In this document: positions 33,984 through 40,978 of the stretch, piece after piece
How positions within the stretch are numbered: position 1 is the stretch's first letter
Layout of the letters: each line of letters begins with the position of its first letter
Source of the DNA: Nonomuraea turcica
Lineage (GTDB): Bacteria; Actinomycetota; Actinomycetes; Streptosporangiales; Streptosporangiaceae
Direction of reading: 5' to 3'
Length of the DNA stretch: 64,000 bases
Assembly (NCBI RefSeq): GCF_030718205.1
Contig: NZ_JAUZQF010000008.1
Coordinates: 310,001-374,000 of the forward strand
Notes under the pieces: generated by a model
What the model was told of the DNA's origin: nothing
What the model saw: the letters and a program-made list of their open reading frames with translations, nothing else
Database searches by the model: none
Position numbers and translations under genes: made by a program

Positions 33984-35132
33984 ATGCTGACGGCAGGGCA
34001 GATCCTCCAGCTCATCCGCAATGGCACCTGCCGTACACGCAAGGAACTCATCGAGTACACCGGCCTGTCCCGGTCGACGATCACTGACCGGGTGGACCGG
34101 CTCATCGACGCCGGATACATCCACGAGTCCGGCGTCGGGGCATCCGGGGGCGGGCGACCGCCCTCGGTGCTCGAGGTGGACGCGACCAAGCGGCTGATGC
34201 TGGTCGCCGACCTGGGCGCCACGCACGTCCGGGCGGCGCTGACCGACCTGGCCGCCCGGCCGCTGGCCGAGGAGAGCACCGAGATGCGCATCGACCGCGG
34301 GCCCGAGGCCGTGCTGTCGTGGGTGCGGCAGGCCTTCCAGCGCATGCTGGACCGGCACGGCCGGCCCGCCGCCGAGGTGTGCGGCATCGGGCTGGACCTG
34401 CCGGGCTCGGTGGATCACACCAACGGGCGGGTGATCAGGTCGTTCCTCATGCCGGGGTGGGACGACCATCCGGTAGGCGCGGCCATCGGGGCGGAGTACG
34501 ACGTGCCGATCCTGGTGGAGAACGATGCCAACGCGATGGCTCTGGGCGAGTGGTGGTCGTCCTGGCGGGAGACCGACTCGCTGATCCTCATCAAGGTCTC
34601 GACCGGGATAGGCACCGGCATCATCCTCGATGGCCAGATTTATCGCGGCGTCGAGGAAGCCGCCGGAAACATCGGTCATGTACGCATCCGCGAGAGCGAC
34701 GACCGGGTCTGCACCTGCGGCTCGCGCGGTTGCGTCGCCTCGCTGGCCAGCGGCCACGCCCTCGCCACCGACCTGGGCCAGGAGTTCAGCCGGGACGTGG
34801 TCCGGCTCGTACAGGCCGGCGATCCCACGGCCATCGCCCGTACCCAGGAGGCGGGGCGGACCTTGGGAATCGTGCTGGCCACCGCTGTCAGCCTGCTCAA
34901 CCCCGGCGTGCTGGTGCTGGCCGGGGACATGGCGGAGACCAGGGAGCACTACCTGACCGGGATCAGGGAGATCGTCTACCGGCGCAGCCTGCCGTACACG
35001 ACCAGGAACCTGGAGATCGTCACCTCATCGCTGGGCGACCGGGCGGGGATCGTGGGCATGGCGGTCATCGTCATGGAGCACGTGCTCTCCCCCGCGTCCG
35101 TGGACGCCGCCCTGGCCGAGCCGGTCAGCTGA
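33984..35132 (+). CDS. ROK family transcriptional regulator
   Basis: 382 aa. N-terminal winged helix (ILQLIRNGTCRTRKELIEYTGLSRSTITDRVDRLI) followed by a sugar-kinase-like ROK domain: ADLGATHVRAAL, GIGLDLPGSVD, VENDANAMALGEWW, STGIGTGIILDG, and the zinc site CTCGSRGC. The Glu usually following the zinc site (GCxE) is absent. Presumably represses the importer operon and perhaps the divergent MDR operon until a sugar binds. Its 3' end lies inside a direct repeat whose second copy is at 40068. Confidence 0.92.
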   Translation: MLTAGQILQLIRNGTCRTRKELIEYTGLSRSTITDRVDRLIDAGYIHESGVGASGGGRPPSVLEVDATKRLMLVADLGATHVRAALTDLAARPLAEESTEMRIDRGPEAVLSWVRQAFQRMLDRHGRPAAEVCGIGLDLPGSVDHTNGRVIRSFLMPGWDDHPVGAAIGAEYDVPILVENDANAMALGEWWSSWRETDSLILIKVSTGIGTGIILDGQIYRGVEEAAGNIGHVRIRESDDRVCTCGSRGCVASLASGHALATDLGQEFSRDVVRLVQAGDPTAIARTQEAGRTLGIVLATAVSLLNPGVLVLAGDMAETREHYLTGIREIVYRRSLPYTTRNLEIVTSSLGDRAGIVGMAVIVMEHVLSPASVDAALAEPVS

Positions 35133-35287
35133 CCTCTCAGCCGCCGAGATCGCGGCGCAACCGCTCGTGCGCCTCGACCAGCGAGGGACCGTACCAGGTG
35201 AGCAGCCGCCCACTGACCAGGGCGCACGTGCTGCCGGGGAAACACTCCGGGCCGTCCGTCGCGCAGAACGCATACGGCTCGTCGGGC
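35074..35287. repeat. Left copy of a ~214-bp direct repeat flanking the mau-like block
   Basis: Aligns with 40068-40280 in the same orientation with about 25 mismatches and one single-base gap by eye. It contains the last ~19 codons of ROK, a 4-bp gap and the last ~49 codons of a BtuF-like gene on the minus strand. Here ROK is intact and the BtuF-like end is the orphan; at the right copy it is the reverse. Sequence similarity ends abruptly at 35287. Confidence 0.85.
35137..35287 (-). pseudogene. 3' fragment of a BtuF-like gene
   Basis: Encodes DEPYAFCATDGPECFPGSTC and then ALVSGRLLTWYGPSLVEA up to RRDLGG-stop, matching the last 49 residues of the intact protein at 40130 with few substitutions. 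Upstream of 35287 the similarity ends and no start or N-terminal part exists. It is a remnant formed by the event that placed the 35288-40067 block here. Confidence 0.85.
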
Positions 35288-35444
35288 GGTCGATGTCCGA
35301 ATCTCCTTCTTGATACCTGTCCGGAAATCAAGTCAGAATTCGTCTCGTGTGAGGGCTCGCAGCGTGGCGCCGCCCCCATGAGCAGTAGGCGATCGATGAC
35401 GGGATCACGACTCGTCGATCCGTTCAAGGTGGGGGAAGTTGGAG

Positions 35445-36182
35445 ATGAGATTCCTGCTGCTCGGGCACTTCGAGATCGAGAAGCCGGACGGCCGGACCGT
35501 GGGAATCACCAGGGTCAAGCACCGGCAGCTGCTCGCTCTGCTGCTGCTCGACGCGCCACAGGTGGTCAGCACCGAACGGTGCATCCGCGGACTGTGGGGA
35601 GAGCGGAGCCCGGCGTCGGCGCGGCGTAACCTGCAGACCTATATCGTGGGGCTGCGCCAGGCGCTGGTGGGGTCGCAGGTGCGGATCGAGACCGTGCCCG
35701 GCGGCTACCGGATCACGGGGCTCGGCTGCGACGGGCTGGACGTGGCGGCCTTCGAGTCCTTACGCAGACAGGCGGCGCTGGCTCTCACGTCAGAGCAGGA
35801 CGCGACGGAGATGCTCGGGGCGGCGCTGGGCCTGTGGCGGGGGACCGCGCTGCAGGATCTCGCGGGGACCTCCGAGGTGCTGGCGAACGCCGCGACCCGG
35901 CTCAACGGGTGGCGCACGGCCGTGGTGGGCGACTTCGCCGACGGATGCATCCGGATGGGCGCGTACGAGACGGCCATCGACCGCCTGCGGGAGGCGATCT
36001 CCTGGGACCCGCTCAGGGAGGATCTGCGCGCGCGGCTCATGCTGGCCTACCACCTGAGCGGACGGCGGGCGGACGCGCTGCTCGCCTACCACGAGTGCCG
36101 GGCCACGCTGGTGCAACGGCTCGGCATAGGTCCCTCGCAGACCTTGGCGCTGCTCCACCACAAGATCCTCATGGACGGGTGA
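35445..36182 (+). CDS. SARP-type transcriptional activator with TTA codon
   Basis: 245 aa from ATG 35445 (a TTG at 35439 is possible). N-terminal OmpR-like DNA-binding domain (MRFLLLGHFEIEKPDGRTVG, VKHRQLLALLLLDAPQVVST, LQTYIVGLRQAL, VPGGYRI) and a C-terminal BTAD domain (LDVAAFESLRRQAALAL, then TAIDRLREAISWDPLREDLR and ALLAYHECRATLVQRLGIGPS). This is the AfsR/DnrI/RedD pathway-activator layout without the large AfsR extension. Leu106 is TTA (35760-35762), so translation may need the bldA tRNA. It is the first gene of the block and probably activates the mau-like genes. Confidence 0.92.
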   Translation: MRFLLLGHFEIEKPDGRTVGITRVKHRQLLALLLLDAPQVVSTERCIRGLWGERSPASARRNLQTYIVGLRQALVGSQVRIETVPGGYRITGLGCDGLDVAAFESLRRQAALALTSEQDATEMLGAALGLWRGTALQDLAGTSEVLANAATRLNGWRTAVVGDFADGCIRMGAYETAIDRLREAISWDPLREDLRARLMLAYHLSGRRADALLAYHECRATLVQRLGIGPSQTLALLHHKILMDG

Positions 36183-36268
36183 GGCGGGTGTGTGGCGGAA
36201 ATGTGGCGATCGTGGACAGGCCGCCACGATCATGGAGGCAGGCAACCGATCATGCAGGAGGTATGCCC

Positions 36269-36946
36269 ATGCCCATACGGACTCCCGACGGCCGGACACT
36301 GACCGTCGAGGGCTTGCCCGCGCCCTTTACGACCAGGTGGAGCAGCGTCCTGTGGACCCACTCGCCCGCCGGTGGATACCGGCTGCACACCGGTGCGGCC
36401 GGCGCCAGGGAACTCGTCGCCCGCCATCTGGGCGAGTACGAACGGTTCGTGGTCAGAGAGGTGTCGTGGAACGGGGCCAGGCTGGTCTCGTACGAGGACC
36501 CGGAGATCGGCGGAACCACGATGGTGTGGATCGGCCCGTACCACGAGCTCTACAGCTTCATCCCGGGCACCGCGGTGCCCTTCGAGGTCTTCATGGACGA
36601 GCTGAACAAGTTCGACATGCAGGACTCCCCGGACGGCCTCGTGCTGAAGCCCCGTCCCGGATCGCAGGTCCGGTTGGGCAACGTGATCGCCGTCAACACC
36701 CTCGACGGGGTCTGCTCGGTCCAGGTCAAGCCCCGTGGGCAGGCCGAGTCCGAGGTGCCGGCCCGGGTCGGCAAGCGGGTGCGGGGAGGAGAGCTCTGGA
36801 AGCTGGACGAACCCGGCGCCGACGGCAGGCTGCGCCGCACCGCGATGCTGGTGAACGAGTCCACCGCCACCTCTCTCATCGCGATAAATCCTGATGACCC
36901 GAGGTTCGCGGCCGTGGCCGACTCCCTCGTGTGCACGCTGAGCTGA
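36269..36946 (+). CDS. Hypothetical protein of the mau-like block
   Basis: 225 aa from the second of two nearby ATGs (36263, 36269); AGGAGG is optimally spaced for 36269. No signal peptide or membrane helix is visible, so it is probably cytosolic. It starts MPIRTPDGRTLTVEGLPAPF and contains SYEDPEIGGTTMVWIGPYHE and a late beta-rich part (QVRLGNVIAVNTLDGVCSVQV). I do not recognise a family. Its stop lies 5 bp before the MauD-like gene, so it belongs to the operon; a role in handling or modifying the MauA-like product is only a guess. Confidence 0.75.
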   Translation: MPIRTPDGRTLTVEGLPAPFTTRWSSVLWTHSPAGGYRLHTGAAGARELVARHLGEYERFVVREVSWNGARLVSYEDPEIGGTTMVWIGPYHELYSFIPGTAVPFEVFMDELNKFDMQDSPDGLVLKPRPGSQVRLGNVIAVNTLDGVCSVQVKPRGQAESEVPARVGKRVRGGELWKLDEPGADGRLRRTAMLVNESTATSLIAINPDDPRFAAVADSLVCTLS

Positions 36947-36951
36947 CGCCC

Positions 36952-37458
36952 ATGCAGAACATCGTCAACTCCCTCGCCGTGCTGTCCTTCCTCGGTATGG
37001 TCATCGCACTCTTCGCGTTGTCCGCGCTGCTCAGGATGGTGCGCGACCTCCAGCAGGCGGCGCTGGCGACCGGGGCTCCGGCTCCCTCCGCCGTGGCGGC
37101 CGCCCGCACCGTCCCCCGCTTCGCCTCTCCGGACGAGCGCCCCACGTTCGTCCTGGTCGTCACGGAGCACTGCCAGAGTTGCCGCGAGCGCGCCGCCCGT
37201 CTCGCCGCCGTCTCCGACGGCCGCGTCGGCGGCCATCTGAAGCTGCTGAGCGCGGCGGACGCCTGCGCCGAGTGGACGGCGGGGACGGACATCGAATCCA
37301 TCGTGAACGCGGACCTGCTGGGAGCGGTGGCGGTCGGCGTCACCCCGTCCCTGGTGAAGTACGCCCCCGACGGCGCCGAGATCTGGCGCCGGGCCGTGGG
37401 CTCCGACGACGACCTGGACCGGCATCTCGAGGTCCGCTCCTCTGCGAACGTGAGGTGA
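36952..37458 (+). CDS. MauD-like membrane-anchored thioredoxin
   Basis: 168 aa. One N-terminal membrane anchor (VLSFLGMVIALFALSALLRM), an Ala/Pro-rich linker, then a thioredoxin-like domain with CQSC (Cys74, Cys77) in FVLVVTEHCQSCRERAARL. Placement next to a MauA-like gene, and a MauE-like gene downstream, matches MauD, which is needed for disulfide formation in methylamine dehydrogenase light chain. No cis-Pro-type motif was identified with certainty, although GVTPSLVKY carries a Pro at the expected place. Five bases after the previous stop. Confidence 0.8.
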   Translation: MQNIVNSLAVLSFLGMVIALFALSALLRMVRDLQQAALATGAPAPSAVAAARTVPRFASPDERPTFVLVVTEHCQSCRERAARLAAVSDGRVGGHLKLLSAADACAEWTAGTDIESIVNADLLGAVAVGVTPSLVKYAPDGAEIWRRAVGSDDDLDRHLEVRSSANVR

Positions 37459-37463
37459 GTGAC

Positions 37464-37940
37464 ATGACCACTGACTACTGGGCGAGCGTGCCCTCCGTGC
37501 TGGACTCCGAGGCCCCGCGCCAGAGCCGGGTGTCGCGCCGCGCCGTGTTCCAGACGCTGGGCGTGCTGGGCGGCGCACTCGCGATCAACATCGTGAGCGC
37601 GCTGCCGGGTGGGAGGAGCAAGAGCGCCTCCGCGACGGTCGGCACCGAATACACCGACTGCGCCGGGTACGGCTCCTGGGCCGGTTACAGCAACAACACC
37701 AAGGTGTGCGTCGGCGCGCCCTACGCCAGCTCGTACTGCGGGAGCGACGGCTGGTTCCGCACGGACGGCAACGCGTACTCGGCGTACATCCCGATCAAGG
37801 CGTGCGGGGCCGGTAGCCTCGCCAATCGGAACGCCTGGCGCTGGACGCACAGCGGGGTGCCCTACCGCTGTGCCGACGGCTACTACCGCGTCTACGGCGT
37901 GGGCGACACCTTCTACATCTGCTCCAAGGCGAGGCCGTGA
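37464..37940 (+). CDS. Tat-targeted MauA-like cysteine-rich protein
   Basis: 158 aa. Twin-arginine signal SRRAVFQTLG with Arg25-Arg26 and a hydrophobic core, then a mature region with six cysteines (DCAG, KVCVG, SYCGS, KACGA, YRCAD, YICSK). The pattern GWFRTDGNAYSAYIPIKACG and the C-terminal GVPYRCADGYYRVYG with TFYICSKA mirror the methylamine dehydrogenase light chain. In MauA a second TTQ-forming Trp precedes the WC cysteine; here that place is Arg (YRC), and six rather than twelve Cys are present. So TTQ as in MauA is unlikely; another crosslink or a structural role is possible. Confidence 0.78.
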   Translation: MTTDYWASVPSVLDSEAPRQSRVSRRAVFQTLGVLGGALAINIVSALPGGRSKSASATVGTEYTDCAGYGSWAGYSNNTKVCVGAPYASSYCGSDGWFRTDGNAYSAYIPIKACGAGSLANRNAWRWTHSGVPYRCADGYYRVYGVGDTFYICSKARP

Positions 37941-38659
37941 GGCTGCTGTCCGCGCCGCGAGCCGCCGCCGGGCTGCTGCTCGCGGCGCTCGCGCTGGCAC
38001 TCGCCCACTGGGCGCGCCTGGGCCAGGCGGAGCTGCTGGCCTGGACGCTGATGGGCGTCACCGCCGGTTACTCGTTGTCCGGCTCCGTTTGAAGCCTCAA
38101 CTCGGCGGATCTGCTCACCTCGTCGGTCTGGCGAGGACAGTTGACCTCGTTCTCCTCCGGTCTCATCGTGGGCGGGATGGTGTCGGGAACGGTGGTGGGA
38201 GCCCTCGGCGGCCTCGTCTCAGTGGTGCCTGCCGCAGGCAGGGTATGGGCGCTCATCGCGCTCATCAGTGTGATCATGGTGTTCGAGTTCGCGGGGCGGC
38301 CGCTGCAACTGCCGCAGAACCGCCGGCTCGTGCCGCAGGACGTCATCCCGCGCCGTGACTTCGAGGGCCCGTTCCAATTCGGGTTCGAGATGGGCACCGG
38401 GGTCCGCACGTTCACCCCGACGGCGCTGCCGCACGCGCTGGTCCTCACCGTCGTACTGATCGGCGGAGTCCTCCCCGGCGTGCTCGCCGGGCTGGGGTTC
38501 GGCCTCGGCCGGGTGCTGATGCCGCTCGCCCGCTCGGTCAGTGGCGACCCTCAGCAATGGGACCGGGTGCTGCTGCGCCGGATGGCCTGGATCGGCCGGT
38601 TCTGCGCCGCGGGCTTCGTCCTGCCTCTGATCGTCATCCTGGGAGAAGGATGGCTCTGA
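37937..38659 (+). pseudogene. Polytopic membrane protein gene with an in-frame TGA
   Basis: GTG 37937 overlaps the MauA-like stop (GTGA). The frame reads VRLLSAPRAAAGLLLAALAL with two hydrophobic helices to GYSLSGSV, meets TGA at 38090-38092 (codon 52), and then stays open in the same frame for 188 further codons: SLNSADLLTSSVWRGQ, helix GLIVGGMVSGTVVGALGGLV, and several more helices to LIVILGEGWL. One continuous membrane protein of about 240 residues interrupted by one nonsense codon is the simplest reading. A TTG at 38141 after GAGGA could allow restart. Function unknown; position suggests a partner of the MauE-like protein. Confidence 0.7.
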
Positions 38660-39186
38660 TCGCCGACGTGGCGCTGGCGGGAGCCCTCCTGCTGGTCGTG
38701 GCCGGGGTACGGCACCTCAGGCACGGCATCGGAGTGATCACGTCGCACGCCCTGCTGCCCGGGTGGCTGGCCCGCCAGGGCAGCAGGGTGGAGCCCGTCG
38801 TCGGACTGTCGCTGGCGGCCGCCTGGCTTAGCGGAGCGCACCCCGCCGTCCGGGCCGCGGGCGCGCTGGCCGCGGTATGGCACCTGCTGCTCGTGGGCTA
38901 CCTGGTCGTGGTGTGGCGGACCCGGGGGCGGGTGCCCTGCGGGTGTCTCGACGACACGAGCAGGGTGTCCGGGGTGAAGGTGGGCATGGGCCTGCTGTGG
39001 GCCATGGCGAGCGCGGCCCTGGCCGCCGGGCTCGCCCCGCCGCCGGCGGACCTCGTTCCCCGGTCGGCCCACCTGCTGCCCGCGGCGTTCGTCGCGGGGC
39101 TGGCGGTGGTGGCCGGTCTGGTCGTGGATCTCCTGGGAACCTCTCGGGCCCCTCAGGAGTACATGCATCGGAAAGGGGACACATGA
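38650..39186 (+). CDS. MauE/DoxX-like membrane protein
   Basis: 178 aa with about four membrane helices (ADVALAGALLLVVAGV at the start). The loop after helix 3 carries Cys97-Gly-Cys99 in RVPCGCLDDTS, as in MauE-like proteins that work with MauD in disulfide formation. ATG follows GGAGAAGG and overlaps the upstream frame by 10 bp. The downstream lipoprotein gene overlaps its stop as ATGA. Confidence 0.8.
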   Translation: MALIADVALAGALLLVVAGVRHLRHGIGVITSHALLPGWLARQGSRVEPVVGLSLAAAWLSGAHPAVRAAGALAAVWHLLLVGYLVVVWRTRGRVPCGCLDDTSRVSGVKVGMGLLWAMASAALAAGLAPPPADLVPRSAHLLPAAFVAGLAVVAGLVVDLLGTSRAPQEYMHRKGDT

Positions 39187-39713
39187 GACGGATCTGGTTG
39201 ATCGTCATGTTGGTGGCCGGGTGTGGCGCGACGCCGGGTGGACAGGCGCCACCACCGGACGTGCTCCTGGATCCGGGCAGGCTGCCCGGAGGCTGGAGTG
39301 AGGTGAGGACCTCGGAAGGCACCTGGGCGGACCTGGAGGACGATCTCGTGCCCTGCGGGCAGGAGAAGATCGTTTCCGGGGACTCGGACGTGCGGGTCCG
39401 GGTGTTCCGGTCTTCCGGCGGGGCGTCGGTGTCCCAGCTGGTGGTGTCCGGTGTGGACGGCATGGACACGTTCAAGCGGTTCTATGCCGAGTGCGGGACC
39501 GTGAGGGACGTGGAGAGCGCGCCCGGCCCTCGGTACGAGGCCCGGCACGCGGGCGAGCTGGAGATCGCCGTGTTCGGCGGGAACCGGTTCGCGGTCGTCA
39601 GCGGGCCCGAGTCGGTCGGCGAACTCCCGGAGATCGCCGAGATCGCCCGGCTGGCCCTCAATCATCCACTACAAGCAGCGACGAAGTCCGACAGGAGTTC
39701 TCCCTTCTCCTGA
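39183..39713 (+). CDS. Lipoprotein of the mau-like block
   Basis: 176 aa. Short signal MRRIWLIVMLVAGCG with a lipobox VAGC at about 11-14. The mature part carries two cysteines (LVPCGQEK, YAECGTV) that could pair, and the repeated beta pattern of small surface lipoproteins. ATGA overlap with the MauE-like gene, so it is the last gene of the operon. It has no recognised domain. Its 3' end runs over the toxin-antitoxin remnant on the other strand. Confidence 0.8.
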   Translation: MRRIWLIVMLVAGCGATPGGQAPPPDVLLDPGRLPGGWSEVRTSEGTWADLEDDLVPCGQEKIVSGDSDVRVRVFRSSGGASVSQLVVSGVDGMDTFKRFYAECGTVRDVESAPGPRYEARHAGELEIAVFGGNRFAVVSGPESVGELPEIAEIARLALNHPLQAATKSDRSSPFS

Positions 39714-39797
39714 CGGCCCTGGCCATCAGCGGCCAGCCGACGTCAAGCACCGAATCTCGCGAAGTGCGCTGGGTACCGCGGAGTGCTTGGGGCTGCT

Positions 39798-40067
39798 CAG
39801 GCCACGTCGGAGCGTGTCCTGTGAAGTTCACCTGGGTGTCGTCGCTATCGAGGGCGATGTTGAGGGTGGCGTCCAGGGCCTCGGCCAGCTTGGCGAGGAG
39901 GGGCAGTGTGGGCACGGTGTCGGAGCCTTCGATCCGGGCGGATCTCGCGACGGGCTTCGGCTACGTCCTCCGGCTCGGTGAAACTCCCGGACTCCGTCGC
40001 CCAGGTGGCGGGCGTAGGGCTCGCCGAGCGCAGCGGCGTGTTCCGGGAGCAGCCCCACATATTCGTC
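39798..40067 (-). pseudogene. Remnant of a toxin-antitoxin pair (RelE/HigB-like plus XRE)
   Basis: Reading leftward from 40067 one frame gives DEYVGLLPEHAAALGEPYAR and then HLGDGVRE, which resembles the N-terminal half of RelE/HigB (Gp49-like) toxins. After frame changes near 39980 and 39940, RIEGSDTVPTLPLLAKLAEA and LDATLNIALDSDD match the C-terminal part of the DNA-binding domain and the tail of an XRE antitoxin. Toxin-then-antitoxin order fits higBA. The toxin core and the HTH helices are missing, so it is a decayed scar at the edge of the accessory block. Confidence 0.55.
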
Positions 40068-40125
40068 TGGAGCACGTGATCTCCCCCGCCTCCGTGGACG
40101 CCGCCTGGCCGAACCAGTTAACTGA
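40068..40125 (+). pseudogene. 3' end fragment of a ROK gene
   Basis: Encodes a relic of the last codons of the ROK regulator (HVISPASVDAA), with a one-base deletion that shifts the frame before the old stop. No other ROK sequence lies upstream, where the toxin-antitoxin remnant begins directly. Confidence 0.75.
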
Positions 40126-40280
40126 CCCCTCAGCCTCCGAGGTCGCGGCGCAACAACTCGGGCGCTTCGACCAGCGACGGACCATACCAGGTCAACAGCC
40201 GCCCGCTGACCAGAGCGCATGTGCGGCCGGGGAAACACTCCGGGCCGTCCGTCGCCGAGAACGCGTAGGGCTCGTCGGGC
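40068..40280. repeat. Right copy of the ~214-bp direct repeat
   Basis: Counterpart of 35074-35287 in the same orientation. It begins at TGGAGCACGTG inside a lost ROK 3' end, has one base deleted within GCCGCCTGGCC compared with the left copy, and runs into the intact BtuF-like gene. Similarity ends at about 40280 where the left copy is broken. Confidence 0.85.
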
Positions 40281-40882
40281 AGGACCACCAGGTCGGGCCG
40301 GCGCCCCACCAGCTCGGGGAGCGGGATCTTGGGGTAACGCTCGGCGTGGCCGACATACAGATTGTCGACGCCGAGGTGCTTCAGCACGTCCCCGGTGAAG
40401 GTGGCGCGACCGACGACCATCCACGGCCGGCGCCAGATCGGGATGATCGCCGTCCTCCTCGGGCCGTCCCACGTGGCCGTCCGCCACGCCGCCTCCGCCG
40501 CGTCCAGCCAGGCCGGGCGGTTGGTACGGCATGCGTACGTGAACATCCGATCCAGCGAAACGAAGGCCTCCTCCAGGGTCTCGATCTTGGTGACCCAGAC
40601 CGCGATCCCCGCCGCACGCAGGGCATCGAGGTCGGCCAGGCGGTTCTCCTCGGCGTTGGCCAGGACCACGTCGGGCCGGAGCTTCCTGATCGCTTCCAGG
40701 TCGGGATTCTTGGTGCCCTTGACCCTGGCCACGTCGAGGTCGGCCGGGTGCGAGCACCAGTCGGTCGCTCCCACCAACGCCTCCGGCACGGTCGCCGCCA
40801 CGGACTCGGTCAGCGACGGCACCAGGGACACGATCCGCCGCACCGTCTCCGGAACGGCCACCGCCATACCGAGGTCATCCAT
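40130..40882 (-). CDS. BtuF-like helical-backbone metal/cobalamin receptor domain protein
   Basis: 250 aa of the type III periplasmic-binding fold: RIVSLVPSLTESVAATV, LVGATDWCSHP, then VKGTKNPDLEAIRKLRPDVVLA and ATFTGDVLKHLGV. ATG 40882 (GTG 40888 also possible). It has no signal peptide or lipobox, so unlike BtuF it seems cytosolic, as is seen in some free-standing actinobacterial members. Its last 49 residues are duplicated at 35137. Not linked to a transporter here. Ligand unknown. Confidence 0.82.
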   Translation of the reverse strand: MDDLGMAVAVPETVRRIVSLVPSLTESVAATVPEALVGATDWCSHPADLDVARVKGTKNPDLEAIRKLRPDVVLANAEENRLADLDALRAAGIAVWVTKIETLEEAFVSLDRMFTYACRTNRPAWLDAAEAAWRTATWDGPRRTAIIPIWRRPWMVVGRATFTGDVLKHLGVDNLYVGHAERYPKIPLPELVGRRPDLVVLPDEPYAFSATDGPECFPGRTCALVSGRLLTWYGPSLVEAPELLRRDLGG

Positions 40883-40978
40883 ATCCACACCCTAGATCTA
40901 TGGATAAGTGCGGCCTGATGTCGGTATAGATCCGTAGAATCACCCGAAAGATCGTTACCACGTGATCGGGGGGATGCG

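Noticed and set aside
37464..37940. A true methylamine dehydrogenase operon
   Set aside because: The large subunit (MauB), MauG and amicyanin genes are absent, and the MauA-like protein lacks a TTQ tryptophan and half the cysteines.
38090..38092. Selenocysteine or programmed read-through at the TGA in the membrane protein
   Set aside because: No selenoprotein family match, no evident downstream hairpin of SECIS type, and the residue falls outside any redox motif. A nonsense mutation is simpler.
35074..40280. Insertion sequence or classical transposon
   Set aside because: No transposase, integrase or terminal inverted repeats were found; the flanking repeats are direct and consist of host gene ends.
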